Assembly: GCA_036365455.1 (NCBI GenBank)
Contig: JAWQUS010000030.1
Coordinates: 18,682,001 to 18,746,000 of the forward strand
Direction: 5' to 3'
Source: Macrosoma leucophasiata
Taxonomy: Eukaryota > Arthropoda > Insecta > Lepidoptera > Hedylidae
DNA length: 64,000 nucleotides
Shown: positions 20,784 to 30,273 of the stretch, piece after piece
Position numbering within the stretch: position 1 is the first letter of the stretch
Layout of the letters: each line of letters opens with the position of its first letter
Notes under the pieces: model-generated
Databases searched by the model: none
What the model saw: the letters and a program-made list of their open reading frames with translations, nothing else
What the model was told of the DNA's origin: nothing
Program-made: the position numbers and the translations under genes

Positions 20784-21092
20784 AAAAAACGTTACTTCAC
20801 GCCTGTAATCCCCGAAGGGGTAGGCAGAGGTAAATGCATGCATTCAATCATACATGCAAACACCCACGACTCGCCGGTTACGTTTTGGCCCATGTAACAG
20901 GTGGCGAACCTGTTGCCATCTCCGGGCACATTACCAAACTCCGGGGTACTGGGAAACTTCCAGAAAATGGAAAAATCCCAATAGAAGCACAGATAAAGGA
21001 TTTTAAACTGTTATCTCTGATAGTCCCCGACCCGGGAATCGAACCCAGGACCTCCAGCGTAATAGTAGTGGCCTGCTACCACTACGCTACTG
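20784..21092 (-). mobile_element. tSINE-I with 12 bp duplication
   Basis: ATTAACCCTTAA at 20772-20783 and 21093-21104. Near-identical to the copy at 17293-17610, so both probably moved recently. Confidence 0.92.
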
Positions 21093-21132
21093 ATTAACCC
21101 TTAATTTACCCTTAATTACACAAAATGTAGTA

Positions 21133-21691
21133 TACAGCATGTAACGGGAATAATGTACACTCTTAAACACCTCGATTAGAAAATCGAGTTATAATCATAA
21201 TACATGAACTGAAATTGCATGTTTAAGTATTTAATATTTTTTATTTAAGAAACAAGTTGTCCTCAGTTTGTACGAACTTTATACACACCCTATGTATATT
21301 TACCCTACCTCTACTTACGACCGCACATAAAATACAAACCAACTCACACACTTACACTGTCTCAATGTGATGCAGCGTAACCTGCGTACCCCTATTTAAC
21401 ACTCGCCAGTAATAAGATTCATTTTCACTATTTGATTTCTTAAATTATTATTAATAATAAAAAATGCACTTCTCAACGAGTTCTAATGAACTTGTTGAGA
21501 CTAGAATTTTATTTTGGATAGACGTTAGGTCATTTTCGTTTGTATTGACTGTTCACCAAATACCCTTTCCTCAATTATAATTAATTTTGGGACAAAATGT
21601 TACCTATATCAAAAATACCTAAAATCAATACGGTTATCGATACTGATCATACTAGTGTCGGGTTGTACATTCAATCCTGTTACACGTTGTA
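21133..21691 (-). mobile_element. MITE-L, uninterrupted copy
   Basis: Ends TACAGCATGTAACGGGA and the complement of TACAACGTGTAACAGGA, flanked by TA. 559 bp. It is inverted relative to 9520-10260 and provides the empty site for the palindrome insertion there. Confidence 0.85.
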
Positions 21692-21990
21692 TATATGTAT
21701 ACTCGTATAAAGAAAAAAAAGATCAAATTCTATTTTCACGTTCGTAAATCCGCATATTTTTTAACAAATAATTTAAAGCCAACCAAAACAAATGCAATAA
21801 ACAACCCGCTGAAGCCGTCAAAAGCAAAAACTAAAAACGTTATTGTTTGGTTTATGGAGTGCTTTCAATTAACTTCAGATGTTGGATTTGCAAGCATTTC
21901 CAGTTATTTCATTAGTTTTGGATGGAAATAAATTGTTGTTAAATTGAAAGAGTTAAATCGAAAATTGAAAATGAAATATTTTTATCTTTT

Positions 21991-22282
21991 ACTGGTGGTA
22001 GAGCTCCAGTGACGGAGGTCGCACGCGTAGGCACCACCGCATTACCTAATATACTTGCCGCTAAATGGCAGTTCAGCACTATCGTGTTCGGGTCAGGTGG
22101 TAATGTACGGCCCTGTAATTCCCAGCACAGAGGCAAATTACCTTAGGCCTCAGGAGTGATAACGCATCTGCATTTTGAACTCTGATCTTTCTGTGGGTGT
22201 CTATAGGCTGCAGTCATCCCTAAACATCAATGTGAACTGTATGCTTGTATGCCACTGCCAATATATTAAAAAAAAATGAAAA
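21991..22282 (+). mobile_element. REP-F, full length
   Basis: ACTGGTGGTAGAGCTCCAGT to A-rich tail; small deletion in TGGTAGTGTTCAGC. Confidence 0.9.
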
Positions 22283-22552
22283 AAAAGGTGTTGCTGTAGA
22301 ATTTGAGGAAACTTATTTGAAGGACACGTTCCACTTTGGGCCCGCACCTTGTACACTATATCAAAAGATAGAGAAAAATATGAAGGATCATGGAAAAATA
22401 CTCAAAAATAATTTGAATCGTTGTTTTTTTTGTCGTTAATATGTAATATATGACATTTATGTATCATATAGGCCCACCAGGCGCTACCACCTCGCCTGGT
22501 CGGAGGATCCTCCCTTTTCGTCAGAGGAACATTTCCATCCGTACCTCCACAG

Positions 22553-22652
22553 ATATTTGTTTCGAGTCTGGGTCTTGTATGTGTACAACGGCACCCACGA
22601 CACAGGTTTTTACCTACTGTGGGCTGTGAGTGTAAGCGTATTTTTTTTTTAT
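22553..22652 (+). repeat. tSINE-H, body only
   Basis: GATATTTGTTTCGAGTCTGG, ACGGCACCCACGACACAGG and GCTGTGAGTGTAAGCG match the tSINE-H body; the tRNA head is missing. Confidence 0.8.
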
Positions 22653-22720
22653 ATCTGGATAAACGAAATGTTTCTGCAGTGGGATCTGAACGTATTAAAT
22701 AAGAGGCGTAAAGTAAAATT

Positions 22721-22934
22721 ACAGTGCAAATATGATTAGTGTGGAAACTTCGCACAAAACCTTGAAACGTCACACTCACACAAACATGCACATCGACGAG
22801 GCCTTTAAGCGGTTCTCGCGGTGCTGCAGTACTGAGTCACTCGCTATATCGAGCGTCAATGCGCTTGTTTGTGTTAGTGTGCCATTTCGAACGTTTTGTA
22901 CGTAGTTTCCATACTGCTCATATTTGTACTGTGG
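22721..22934. mobile_element. MITE-M copy
   Basis: Inverted ends ACAGTGCAAATATGA... / ...TCATATTTGTACTGTG, ~60 bp arms with mismatches. GTAAAAT lies at both flanks (22714-22720 and 22935-22941), compatible with a hAT-type duplication. Related to 37150-37352. Confidence 0.75.
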
Positions 22935-23167
22935 TAAAATCATGCACCTTGACCTTGTAACTTGACACTTGTCACTTATCAAATAAAAACGTGCTTCGTC
23001 GCACCTCCAACGCTCATTGTTTCGAAACAACCGCGCTTTATCTGGTGTTAATAAACAGCGCTTGTAAATAACAATTGTTTGTTTACTTATCGGATAGAAA
23101 GAGACAGTGGCACGTATTGATAATAACAAAGAACAACTCGAAACGGAAATTTATTTTTACTAATTTT

Positions 23168-23668
23168 AACTGGTGGTAGAGTTCCACCGTATTTCCGGTC
23201 AAGTGGTAATGTACGGTCCTGTAATTTCCTGCACATCGGCATAACACCTTAGGCCTCAGGAATGGTAACGCATCTATTTATTTGTATTTATTTATTTAAA
23301 TATAAGGAGTACATACAGTATCGGTGTAAAAATGAAAAAAGGCATGCTCCGATGGTTCGGGCATATAGAAAGAATTTCGAATGAGCGAATGACTAAACAG
23401 ATATACAATGCGAATGTGGATGGTTGCAGAGGTCCAGGAAGACCAAGACTGACCTACCATGACCAAACAGGTCGAGTTCTGTCTGAAGGTGGGATCAAAA
23501 GTCTTAGGAATCGGCGTGCATGTTGCACCCGTTAGGGACCTGGCGTGAAGATACATACATACATACAGCATAAAACAAAACGCACCATAAAACCTGGAAT
23601 AGGTTCTAATAATTCGTAACATCAATGTTAACTGCATGCTTATTTGCCACGTTTATAACATAAAAAAT
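23168..23668 (+). mobile_element. REP-F split by LINE sequence
   Basis: 5' part 23168-23276 (with an internal deletion) and 3' tail 23615-23668 (CATCAATGTTAACTGCATGC). About 50 bp of the family between the halves is missing. Confidence 0.7.
23332..23573 (+). pseudogene. RTE-like LINE C-terminus and 3' tail (REP-N)
   Basis: A 67-codon open block (23332-23535) carries the C-terminal LINE motif RWFGHIERISNERMTKQI then GRGRP-type GPGRPRLTY and NRRACCTR. The usual ~30 further residues are missing, and the frame runs directly into GTTAGGGACCTGGCGTGAAG and (ATAC)n, the REP-N 3' end also at 36262, 53284 and 56224. Endonuclease and RT domains are absent. Confidence 0.75.
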
Positions 23669-23679
23669 AGGTAACTGCT

Positions 23680-23752
23680 GCATGGGTGCCTGCAGGCTTG
23701 CATGCATTTAGTTATCTTTGCTTACCCTTTCGAGGAACATAGGCGTTACATT
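23680..23752 (+). repeat. tSINE-I 3' fragment, degraded
   Basis: TTGCATGCATTTA...TTACCCTTTCGAGGAACATAGGCGT resembles the last ~70 bp of tSINE-I. Confidence 0.6.
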
Positions 23753-23759
23753 AAGACCA

Positions 23760-24940
23760 ATACAGCAATTATATTAATAAGCCAATAAATTCTATTCAAC
23801 CAAAAGAAGCTAAGATCCGTAAATATTTATTAGCGGATAATACGGCTAATGGCGAATTCGTATCTATTTGGGCCGGCTCAACGCGACTTTACGTGCCTTA
23901 ACGCGGCTCAACGTTAAGCCGACGCCACACGGAACGCATTAAATATAAAATTTTCCTTGAAGATATACGTTAATTTCGCTCGCTCAGGATTATTGTGCGT
24001 GAATTTTGTTTCCATTTTCAGAGTGTATTTTAATCTCGATTTATTTTTCTTATTCATAAGAATTGTGCGTACAATGTACTCAAGAAAAACATTGCTTAGA
24101 CACATTTAAGGACTTTTGATGTAGAATAAACAGCTCCTATACGTATATAATTCAAGAATAATTCGTTAGGTGTTGGCAGCCGTGTATATTTAGAGTCTGA
24201 CTCTAAAAAACCACGCTATATTGCCGTGAAGTGAAACAACAATGTTTGAGCAAAACAACAAATGTGAACAATATTTCATTGAAAAAAGAAGTAAGTGTAG
24301 AAAAATTGTCTTAAAAAAAAAATAAAAAAAAACTTGCAAGGCAACTTAATGATATCCACTAGGTTGTCTATCAAAATTTGGCCGCATATTATATTCTCTA
24401 GATTATAAATAATTAATTAAATACGCTTATTGATAATTCATTAAAAAAAAGTAAAAAAAAATCTCCAAAAAAAATACTTGAAGAGTATTTAAGAGTCTTA
24501 AGTACATAGGTAAACCAAAACTTTATATGAATATTTTGGTACAACCAAACCTAATACTAAATTTTTGTTTGATTTTGACGTTCCAATGCCAATTTCACCA
24601 ACCGTATCTACCTATAACAGAATTATTTCCATCATTATATACCTACAACGTTACTAGGTGTTGCATATTATCAAAACCGTCACGTACAGTAAGCTCTTAA
24701 GTGCATACATGTAATCTGAATACGCGAGTGTTTGGAAATGCCTCCAGAGCATTAGTTTACACGCATTACTCGATGCTATATTTTCATTTACGTAAACGTG
24801 TTTGTATTTATTTGTAGTAGAGCTCCAATTGACAGTATTGAAGAAGTAAGCAATACGTTTTAAGTGTATTAATTTTATAATAAAACAATATAATAAATAA
24901 ATATCTGTGAGATTTTTACAATAAGGCCTTACGATACATC
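23760..24940. other. Mostly unassigned
   Basis: About 1.2 kb without gene. 24353-24411 shares TATCCACTAGG, CTATCAAAATTTG and CTCTAGATTATAAATA with the two flanks of MITE-L at 9.5-10.3 kb, so it is part of an unlisted repeat. Confidence 0.5.
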
Positions 24941-25030
24941 ACGTTACATAGATTTTTTTCTTCATCCCCAATTATCCCCATAAAGTTGCTCATATGTTTG
25001 ATGTTCACTTATTTTTCTAACATTTTGACG
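24941..25030 (+). repeat. Half of a small inverted-repeat element
   Basis: CCCCAATTATCCCCATAAAG and GTTCACTTATTTTT match the right half of 25439-25584. Confidence 0.7.
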
Positions 25031-25214
25031 TGACAACGTCTTAAATTAGGTTGCGGCTCGGAGTCACTCATGAAAAAGTGTAACGCCCGGTAACGTAACG
25101 ATGAGTCACCGAACGAGAGAGAGGCCTGCCGGACCGGCGAATGCCTTTCTACCGAGAAAAAGACGTTGTCACGTAAAATCTTCGCCCGTAAAACCGACTT
25201 TACAGGCAACCAGT

Positions 25215-25427
25215 GTTTTTTTTATGTCATGGAAGTGGTAAACAACCATGCAGTTCATATTGATGTTATGTGATGACTGCAGCCTATGGATACTTACACA
25301 AAGACCAAGGTCAAAAATGCAGATGCGTTACCACTCCTGAGGCCTAAGGTGATATGCCTCTGTGCCGGAAATTACAGGGCCGTACATTACCACCTGACCG
25401 GAGCTCTACCACCATTAAAAACATTAC
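25215..25427 (-). mobile_element. REP-F with internal deletion
   Basis: Both ends present on the minus strand, but the segment from GTGACGG to the CCGGTCAG box is lost (GAGCTC joins directly to CCGGTCAGG). Confidence 0.85.
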
Positions 25428-25438
25428 ATCAGTGACTC

Positions 25439-25584
25439 AAACACGAACATCTCACAAAAATAAGTGAACTTCAAACATCTATATCTATCGTTACATAGAT
25501 TATTTTTTTATTCGTTCCCCAATTATCCCCATAAAGTTGCTCATGTGTTTCAGGTTCACTTATTTTTGTGACATGTTCATGTTT
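25439..25584. mobile_element. Small MITE
   Basis: Arms AAACACGAACATCTCACAAA... and ...TTTGTGACATGTTCATGTTT pair over ~35 bp. 146 bp. Its right edge overlaps the TTAA of the next element. Confidence 0.7.
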
Positions 25585-25586
25585 AA

Positions 25587-26348
25587 CACGTTAAGCGCGT
25601 TACCGGACAAATATGCCCGGTATTGACCGGACAAATATGCTCCACCGCGGTGCGAACGCCAATAATTAGGTTTCCCCGCTCGTGTGGACTCGTGTTAGGT
25701 ACGATGTACTGTGAGTAGAAAGGAGACAAATATATATTATTGCTTTATACTCCAAGTCGATTTTATTAACATAGATAAAAGATACATAGCATTTTTGTCC
25801 TGTACGGACTAAACGAAAACACTTTGCGTTCAGTGCGTTACCGGACGAATACAACTTGTAAGTCATATATGTCCTGTATCGCACCAGCGGCGATGCAGTA
25901 TGTGTTAGTGTGGATCTGGACTTGATTACCGTTAAACGGTTGTCGATAATATTATGTTCGCAAGCACTTTATTTACGTAATAAGTACGTTTTGAATTCAT
26001 AATGACGCGTTCTCGAAAATTGTTGACTAGTTGTTTTGACGAAAAAATTGAAGACAGTAATATCATATCCGACATAAACAAAAATGAAAATAAGTTCTCT
26101 CCGGATAAGAAAATCAAAGCTTTAGATAATATAATAATTCCATCGTGTTCAGTAAAAGCTAAATCTCCTGGGACATATTGGTGTAGCAGAAGATAAATTT
26201 ACTTAATAAATATAAACAAAATCGATAAATATTTGTGTACCGGACACATTAGCCATGTTTCGCACCAAAAATATATTTAGTACATAGCAATATGGTCCTG
26301 TACCGCAACAGTGGAAATACTGTATTTTTGAACTCCGCAGTCAACGTG
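25587..26348. mobile_element. TTAA-flanked, possibly piggyBac-like element
   Basis: TTAA at 25583-25586 and 26349-26352; inside, the ends are CACGTTAAGCGCG and CAGTCAACGTG, a short inverted CACGTT. TACCGGACAAATATG-type motifs repeat near the left end and recur (some inverted as ATATGTCCTGTA) toward the right. TTAA duplication is the piggyBac hallmark, but no transposase catalytic domain is present, so at most this is a deletion derivative. Confidence 0.55.
26002..26196 (+). CDS. 64-residue ORF in the TTAA element
   Basis: Starts ATGACGCGTTCTCG and ends GTGTAGCAGAAGATAA. The peptide is Lys/Ser-rich (MTRSRKLL...), with an acidic-basic middle and a final YWCSRR. I recognise no domain. It could be the N-terminus of a lost transposase fused to a C-terminal scrap by internal deletion; that is inference from its position inside the element. 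Open-frame length alone is weak evidence. Confidence 0.3.
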   Translation: MTRSRKLLTSCFDEKIEDSNIISDINKNENKFSPDKKIKALDNIIIPSCSVKAKSPGTYWCSRR

Positions 26349-26352
26349 TTAA

Positions 26353-26847
26353 GTCACTGACTTACATGTGTGTACCGTAACTTGTACTATGTACATTCAG
26401 TGTTCGTTGTACTTTCGGTGAAAGTCACCTGTGACAAATGGACAGACAAACACACGAGTGATCTTATAAGGGATTTATTTCTTTCTTTTCTCATTACCTT
26501 AAATACATATTTCCCAACTACAACAATAGTACTACATCCAATTTAAATAAATTAAAACGTACTTCTTCTGCTGCAGATGTCAGTTGGAACAAGTCGACAA
26601 CGGTTCAAATTTAATTAAGTTTTTTGCATCAGCCCCCAACCTACCCTTATCTTGAGTACTTTTGTTGGATTAGATTTATCTCGCAATGTACTTGATAAGA
26701 GACGTTTCACAAAAATATACAAATATACATCGCTTTGAAACTTATTACTTTTTTTATTTGTTATATTTACGCAACTTAAATAGTTTTGAGAACGAGTTAC
26801 ACGTGATATTTTGTTTTTATTTTGTATTGATAATTGCACAGAACCAT
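26353..26847. other. Unassigned
   Basis: AT-rich with no gene; GGACAGACAAACACACGAGT at ~26441 resembles the tail of REP-S. Confidence 0.4.
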
Positions 26848-26890
26848 TCGTGTGCCAGTCCAACTCGCACTGGGCCGGCTTTTTTTGGTA
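26848..26890 (-). repeat. REP-S 5' terminus
   Basis: Minus strand reads GCCGGCCCAGTGCGAGTTGG, close to the start of REP-S at 50712 (ACCGGTCAAGTGCGAGCCCG). Confidence 0.6.
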
Positions 26891-26929
26891 ATTGCATGTG
26901 TTGGCATTATTTGCACATTAAAAACATCA

Positions 26930-28300
26930 CAAAACCTAATCCGTTTTTTTCATACAAACTCATTGTTCAAACGTGGTTACATAGAGAATTCGAGCGATTT
27001 TGCTCGCTCACAAAGTGGGATAAAAACACAGATTACAGGCGACATCTTAATGCCCACAATATTATGAGCGTCTGGCCCGGTTATGATATCGTGTTTACTG
27101 TCTTCTGAGATGTTTTTCATACAAAATTTCTTGTTATTTTGCAGACATAAGATTCTGTGCTTACCTATACTAATTATAATATGTAAGTATGTATATATTT
27201 GACACTTTCTTCATAATAATAATAAAACGCACAATTCACCCTACGCGATGGGCAACAGAACAAAGAACCTTATCCGTATTGTTAATTCAAACCCATATTT
27301 CAAACCTGGTTACATAGGGAACTCGAGCGATAGTGCTCGCTCACAAAGTGGGATAAAAAACACAGATTACGGGCGACATCTTAATGCCCAAGATATTACG
27401 AGCATCTGGCCCGGTCATGATATTATGTTTACTGTTTTCTGAGATGTTTTTCATTTAAAATGTCTTATTGTTTTGCATTCATATTAGATTCTGTGCTTAC
27501 CATTAGTATAATATGTAAGTATGTATATTTTACACTTTCTTCATAAATATAATAAACCGTACAATTCATCTATTTCGATGTGCAACACAACAAAGAACCT
27601 AATCCATTTTGCTCATTCAAACTCATATTTCAAACATGATTAAATAGAGAACTCGAGCGATATTGCTCGCTCACAAAGTGGGGTAAAAACACAAATTACG
27701 GGCGACATCTTAATGCCCACAACATTACGAGCATCCGGCCCGGTTATGATATTGTGTTTACTGGCTTCTGAGATGTTTTTCATACAAAATTTCATGTTAT
27801 TTTACAGACATAAGATTCTGTGCTTACCATTAGTAATTATCTTTAATATAAAAATAAGTCGGGTTTTCCTTCCTGACGCTATAACTCCAGAACGCACGAA
27901 CCGATTTCCACCGTTTTGCATTCGTTGGAAGGGTCTCGGGCTCCGCGAGGCTTATAGCAAAGAAAATTCAGGAAAAATATTCATTAAACGACATCCACCG
28001 CGGCGAAGCCGCGGGCAACAGCTAGTTATGTATATATTTGACACTTTCTTCATGATAATAATAAATCGCACAATTCACCCATACGATGTGCAAAAGAACA
28101 AAGAACCTTATCCGTATTGTTCATTCAAAACCATATTTCAAACATGATTACATAGAGAACTCGAGCGATATTGCTCGCTCACAAAGTGGAGTAAAAACAC
28201 AGATTACGGGCGACATCTTAATGCCCACAATATTACGAGCATCCGGCCCGGTTATGATATCGTGTTTACTGTCTTCTGAGATGTTTGAAATCTCTTATTT
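26930..28300 (+). repeat. SAT-E tandem array, ~330 bp unit
   Basis: Four units. The marker CAAAGTGGG-type site falls at 27011, 27344, 27674 and 28182, i.e. spacing 333, 330 and 508; the last is ~322 after removing the HEL-D insertion. Conserved parts include CTCGAGCGATATTGCTCGCT, GGCGACATCTTAATGCCCAC and TATCGTGTTTACTGTCTTCT. No long ORF spans units. A fifth, diverged unit is at 29620-29790. Confidence 0.9.
27840..28025 (+). mobile_element. HEL-D, complete, inside SAT-E
   Basis: Starts TCTTTAATATAAAAATAAG after A and ends GGGCAACAGCTAG before T. The 3' stem CCGCGGC-GAA-GCCGCGG is perfect. Neighbouring array units lack it, giving the empty site. 186 bp, no ORF. Confidence 0.88.
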
Positions 28301-28427
28301 TGCATTCATATTGATTTACGTCTAAAACAAATAAATTAAAGCGAATCAAACAATTTAAAATCATCCATCAAAAACGGACAGAGAAACGTACAGTGAAGTC
28401 TTAGTAATAAGATCCCTATTTGGCTTA

Positions 28428-28830
28428 TCATCATCATCAATGTCGCGCTCTTCATTACTGAAGGTCGTGCCCGTCTTGAAGTGTCTTGGTGGCTTTGGTC
28501 AGCAGACTCTTCCAATCTAGCCTGTGTACGGCCTTCTTCATGGCTTTTGTTATGGGGAGGCCAGTAACTTTGGTGACTTGGTCAGTCCATCTGGTAGGAG
28601 ATCGGCCCCGAGGTCGTTTGCCTTCTACCTTCCCAACATCTATTAGTTTTTCCAGATTATTTGGATTCCTGCTTGCTATGTGCCCAAGCTAGATTAGGAC
28701 TCTCTGGTAGCAGATGGTGGAGAGTCTTGTTTTGATTCTGAGCTGTTTGAGAATCGACACATTTGTCCTTTTGGCCGTCCAAGGGATACGCAGCATTCGT
28801 CGCCAACACCACATCTCAAAAGCATCTCAA
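28428..28830 (-). pseudogene. LINE C-terminal domain
   Basis: The minus strand is open but for one TAG and reads RRMLRIPWTAKRTNVSILKQ at the start, then LGHIASRN, KVEGKRPRGRSPTRWTDQV and a final GHD near the stop, ending in (GAT)n. This is the post-RT segment typical of LINEs with short GAT tails. RT and endonuclease parts are absent, so it is a 5'-truncated insertion. Confidence 0.8.
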
Positions 28831-29021
28831 GTTTTGACTTAAGGAACCCTTAAAAGAAGCCGACAATTTCGAGAATGTTTGTTACGACAAATAATAATAA
28901 AAACCCGAAAGTACTGCTCATGTCAATGGGAGTCTGACACGCACTTGGGCCATTTGTGGATCCAAAGATCACTGTAATGAATGAACGAAGGCCCATGTGG
29001 TAATCTGACTTTATCAAAACG

Positions 29022-29160
29022 CAACTTCACCCGCGAAGGGGTAGGCAGAAATCAATGCATACAATCAAACACACAGTCATGCTAACACACACGATTCGCC
29101 ATTTACGTGTCGTCCCATGTAATAGGCGCCTATTGCAGTATTGGCCTGCTACCACCTACA
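29022..29160 (-). repeat. tSINE-I, degraded
   Basis: CGCGAAGGGGTAGGCAGA, ACACACGATTCGCC and GGCCTGCTACCACCTACATG survive; the middle is deleted. Confidence 0.7.
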
Positions 29161-29307
29161 TGACCTACAACTAACTTGATTTTCCCAAACTTCCATAATG
29201 CTACTTCTCAAGTTTTGTCAAAAATTCCCAACAAAATTTACTCCGAGAAACGAACCCGTTACCTAAAAGGTACCGGGTTCGTTCGGTTATAAACCAAACA
29301 AATTTTA

Positions 29308-29590
29308 CTGGTGGTAGAGCTCCAGTGACGGAGCTCGCGGGCGTAGGCACTACCACATTACTTAATACCTCTACTTGCCGCTAAGTGGTAGTGTTCAGCA
29401 CTATCGTGTTCCGGTCAGGTGGTAATGTACGGCCCTGTAATTTCCGGCACAGAGGCATAACACCTTAGACCTCAGGAGTGGTGACGCATCTGCATTTTGA
29501 CCTTGGTCTTTTTGGTGTCTATAGGCTGCAGTCATTACTTAACATTAATGTGATGCTTGTTTGCCGCTTCTATTAGGTACAAAAAAAAAT
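29308..29590 (+). mobile_element. REP-F, full length
   Basis: Complete unit with a short deletion before TGCTTGTTTGCC. Confidence 0.92.
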
Positions 29591-29619
29591 GTAATCGTTC
29601 AAAAGATATAATCTGTTTA

Positions 29620-29790
29620 CAAATTATTATTCAAAGTTCGTTACATGAAAACATGAACGATACAGCTCGCAAACAAAATAGGGTAAAAAAAACCCAAATT
29701 ATGGGCGACATCTTAATGCTTACAATATTATGAGCATCTGGCCCGATATAACAAGATCGTGTTTACTGTCGTCGGAGCGGGTTTTAATAT
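29620..29790 (+). repeat. Diverged SAT-E unit
   Basis: GGGCGACATCTTAATGCTTA and GAGCATCTGGCCCGAT survive; separated from the main array by ~1.3 kb of inserted repeats. Confidence 0.75.
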
Positions 29791-29988
29791 GATTTCTTTT
29801 ATTTTTCCTTAAAGAGAGGACTTTATTAGAATTTTAATTGCCTTGTGCCATAAATGATCGGGTCAATAACTGGAAAAAGATAGCACAAAATATTGATGGC
29901 AGTTTAGGTCTTTGGCACTATCTGCGCTTGAGCCCCACCCCTAATACTCTACAATCAGTTATTTTTAAAAGTGATTCTAATTCTATTT

Positions 29989-30273
29989 ACTGGTGGTAGA
30001 ACTCCAGTGACGGAGCTCGCAGGTGTAGGCACCACCTCATTACCTAATTTGCTTGCCGCTAAATGGTAGCGTTCAGCACTATCGTGTTCCGGTCAGGTGG
30101 TAATGTACGGCCCTGTAATTCCGACACAGAGGTATAACACCTTAGGCCTCAGGAATGGCAACGCATCTGCCTTTGACTTCTGGTAATTGTGTAGGTGTCT
30201 ATAGGCTGCAGTCATCACTTAACATCAATGTGAACTGCATGCCTGTTTGCCACTTCCATTACGTAAAAAAGTA
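29989..30273 (+). mobile_element. REP-F, full length, target of LINE
   Basis: ACTGGTGGTAGAACTCCAGT to TTACGTAAAAAA. Its A tail is the apparent insertion point of the LINE that follows. Confidence 0.9.

Noticed and set aside
14682..21097. Three similar ~90-residue proteins (at 14682, 17339, 20834)
   Set aside because: They are translations of the antisense strand of tSINE-I, and begin inside the SINE.
26930..28300. CRISPR-like array
   Set aside because: Units are ~330 bp and fully repeated, without short repeats and unique spacers.
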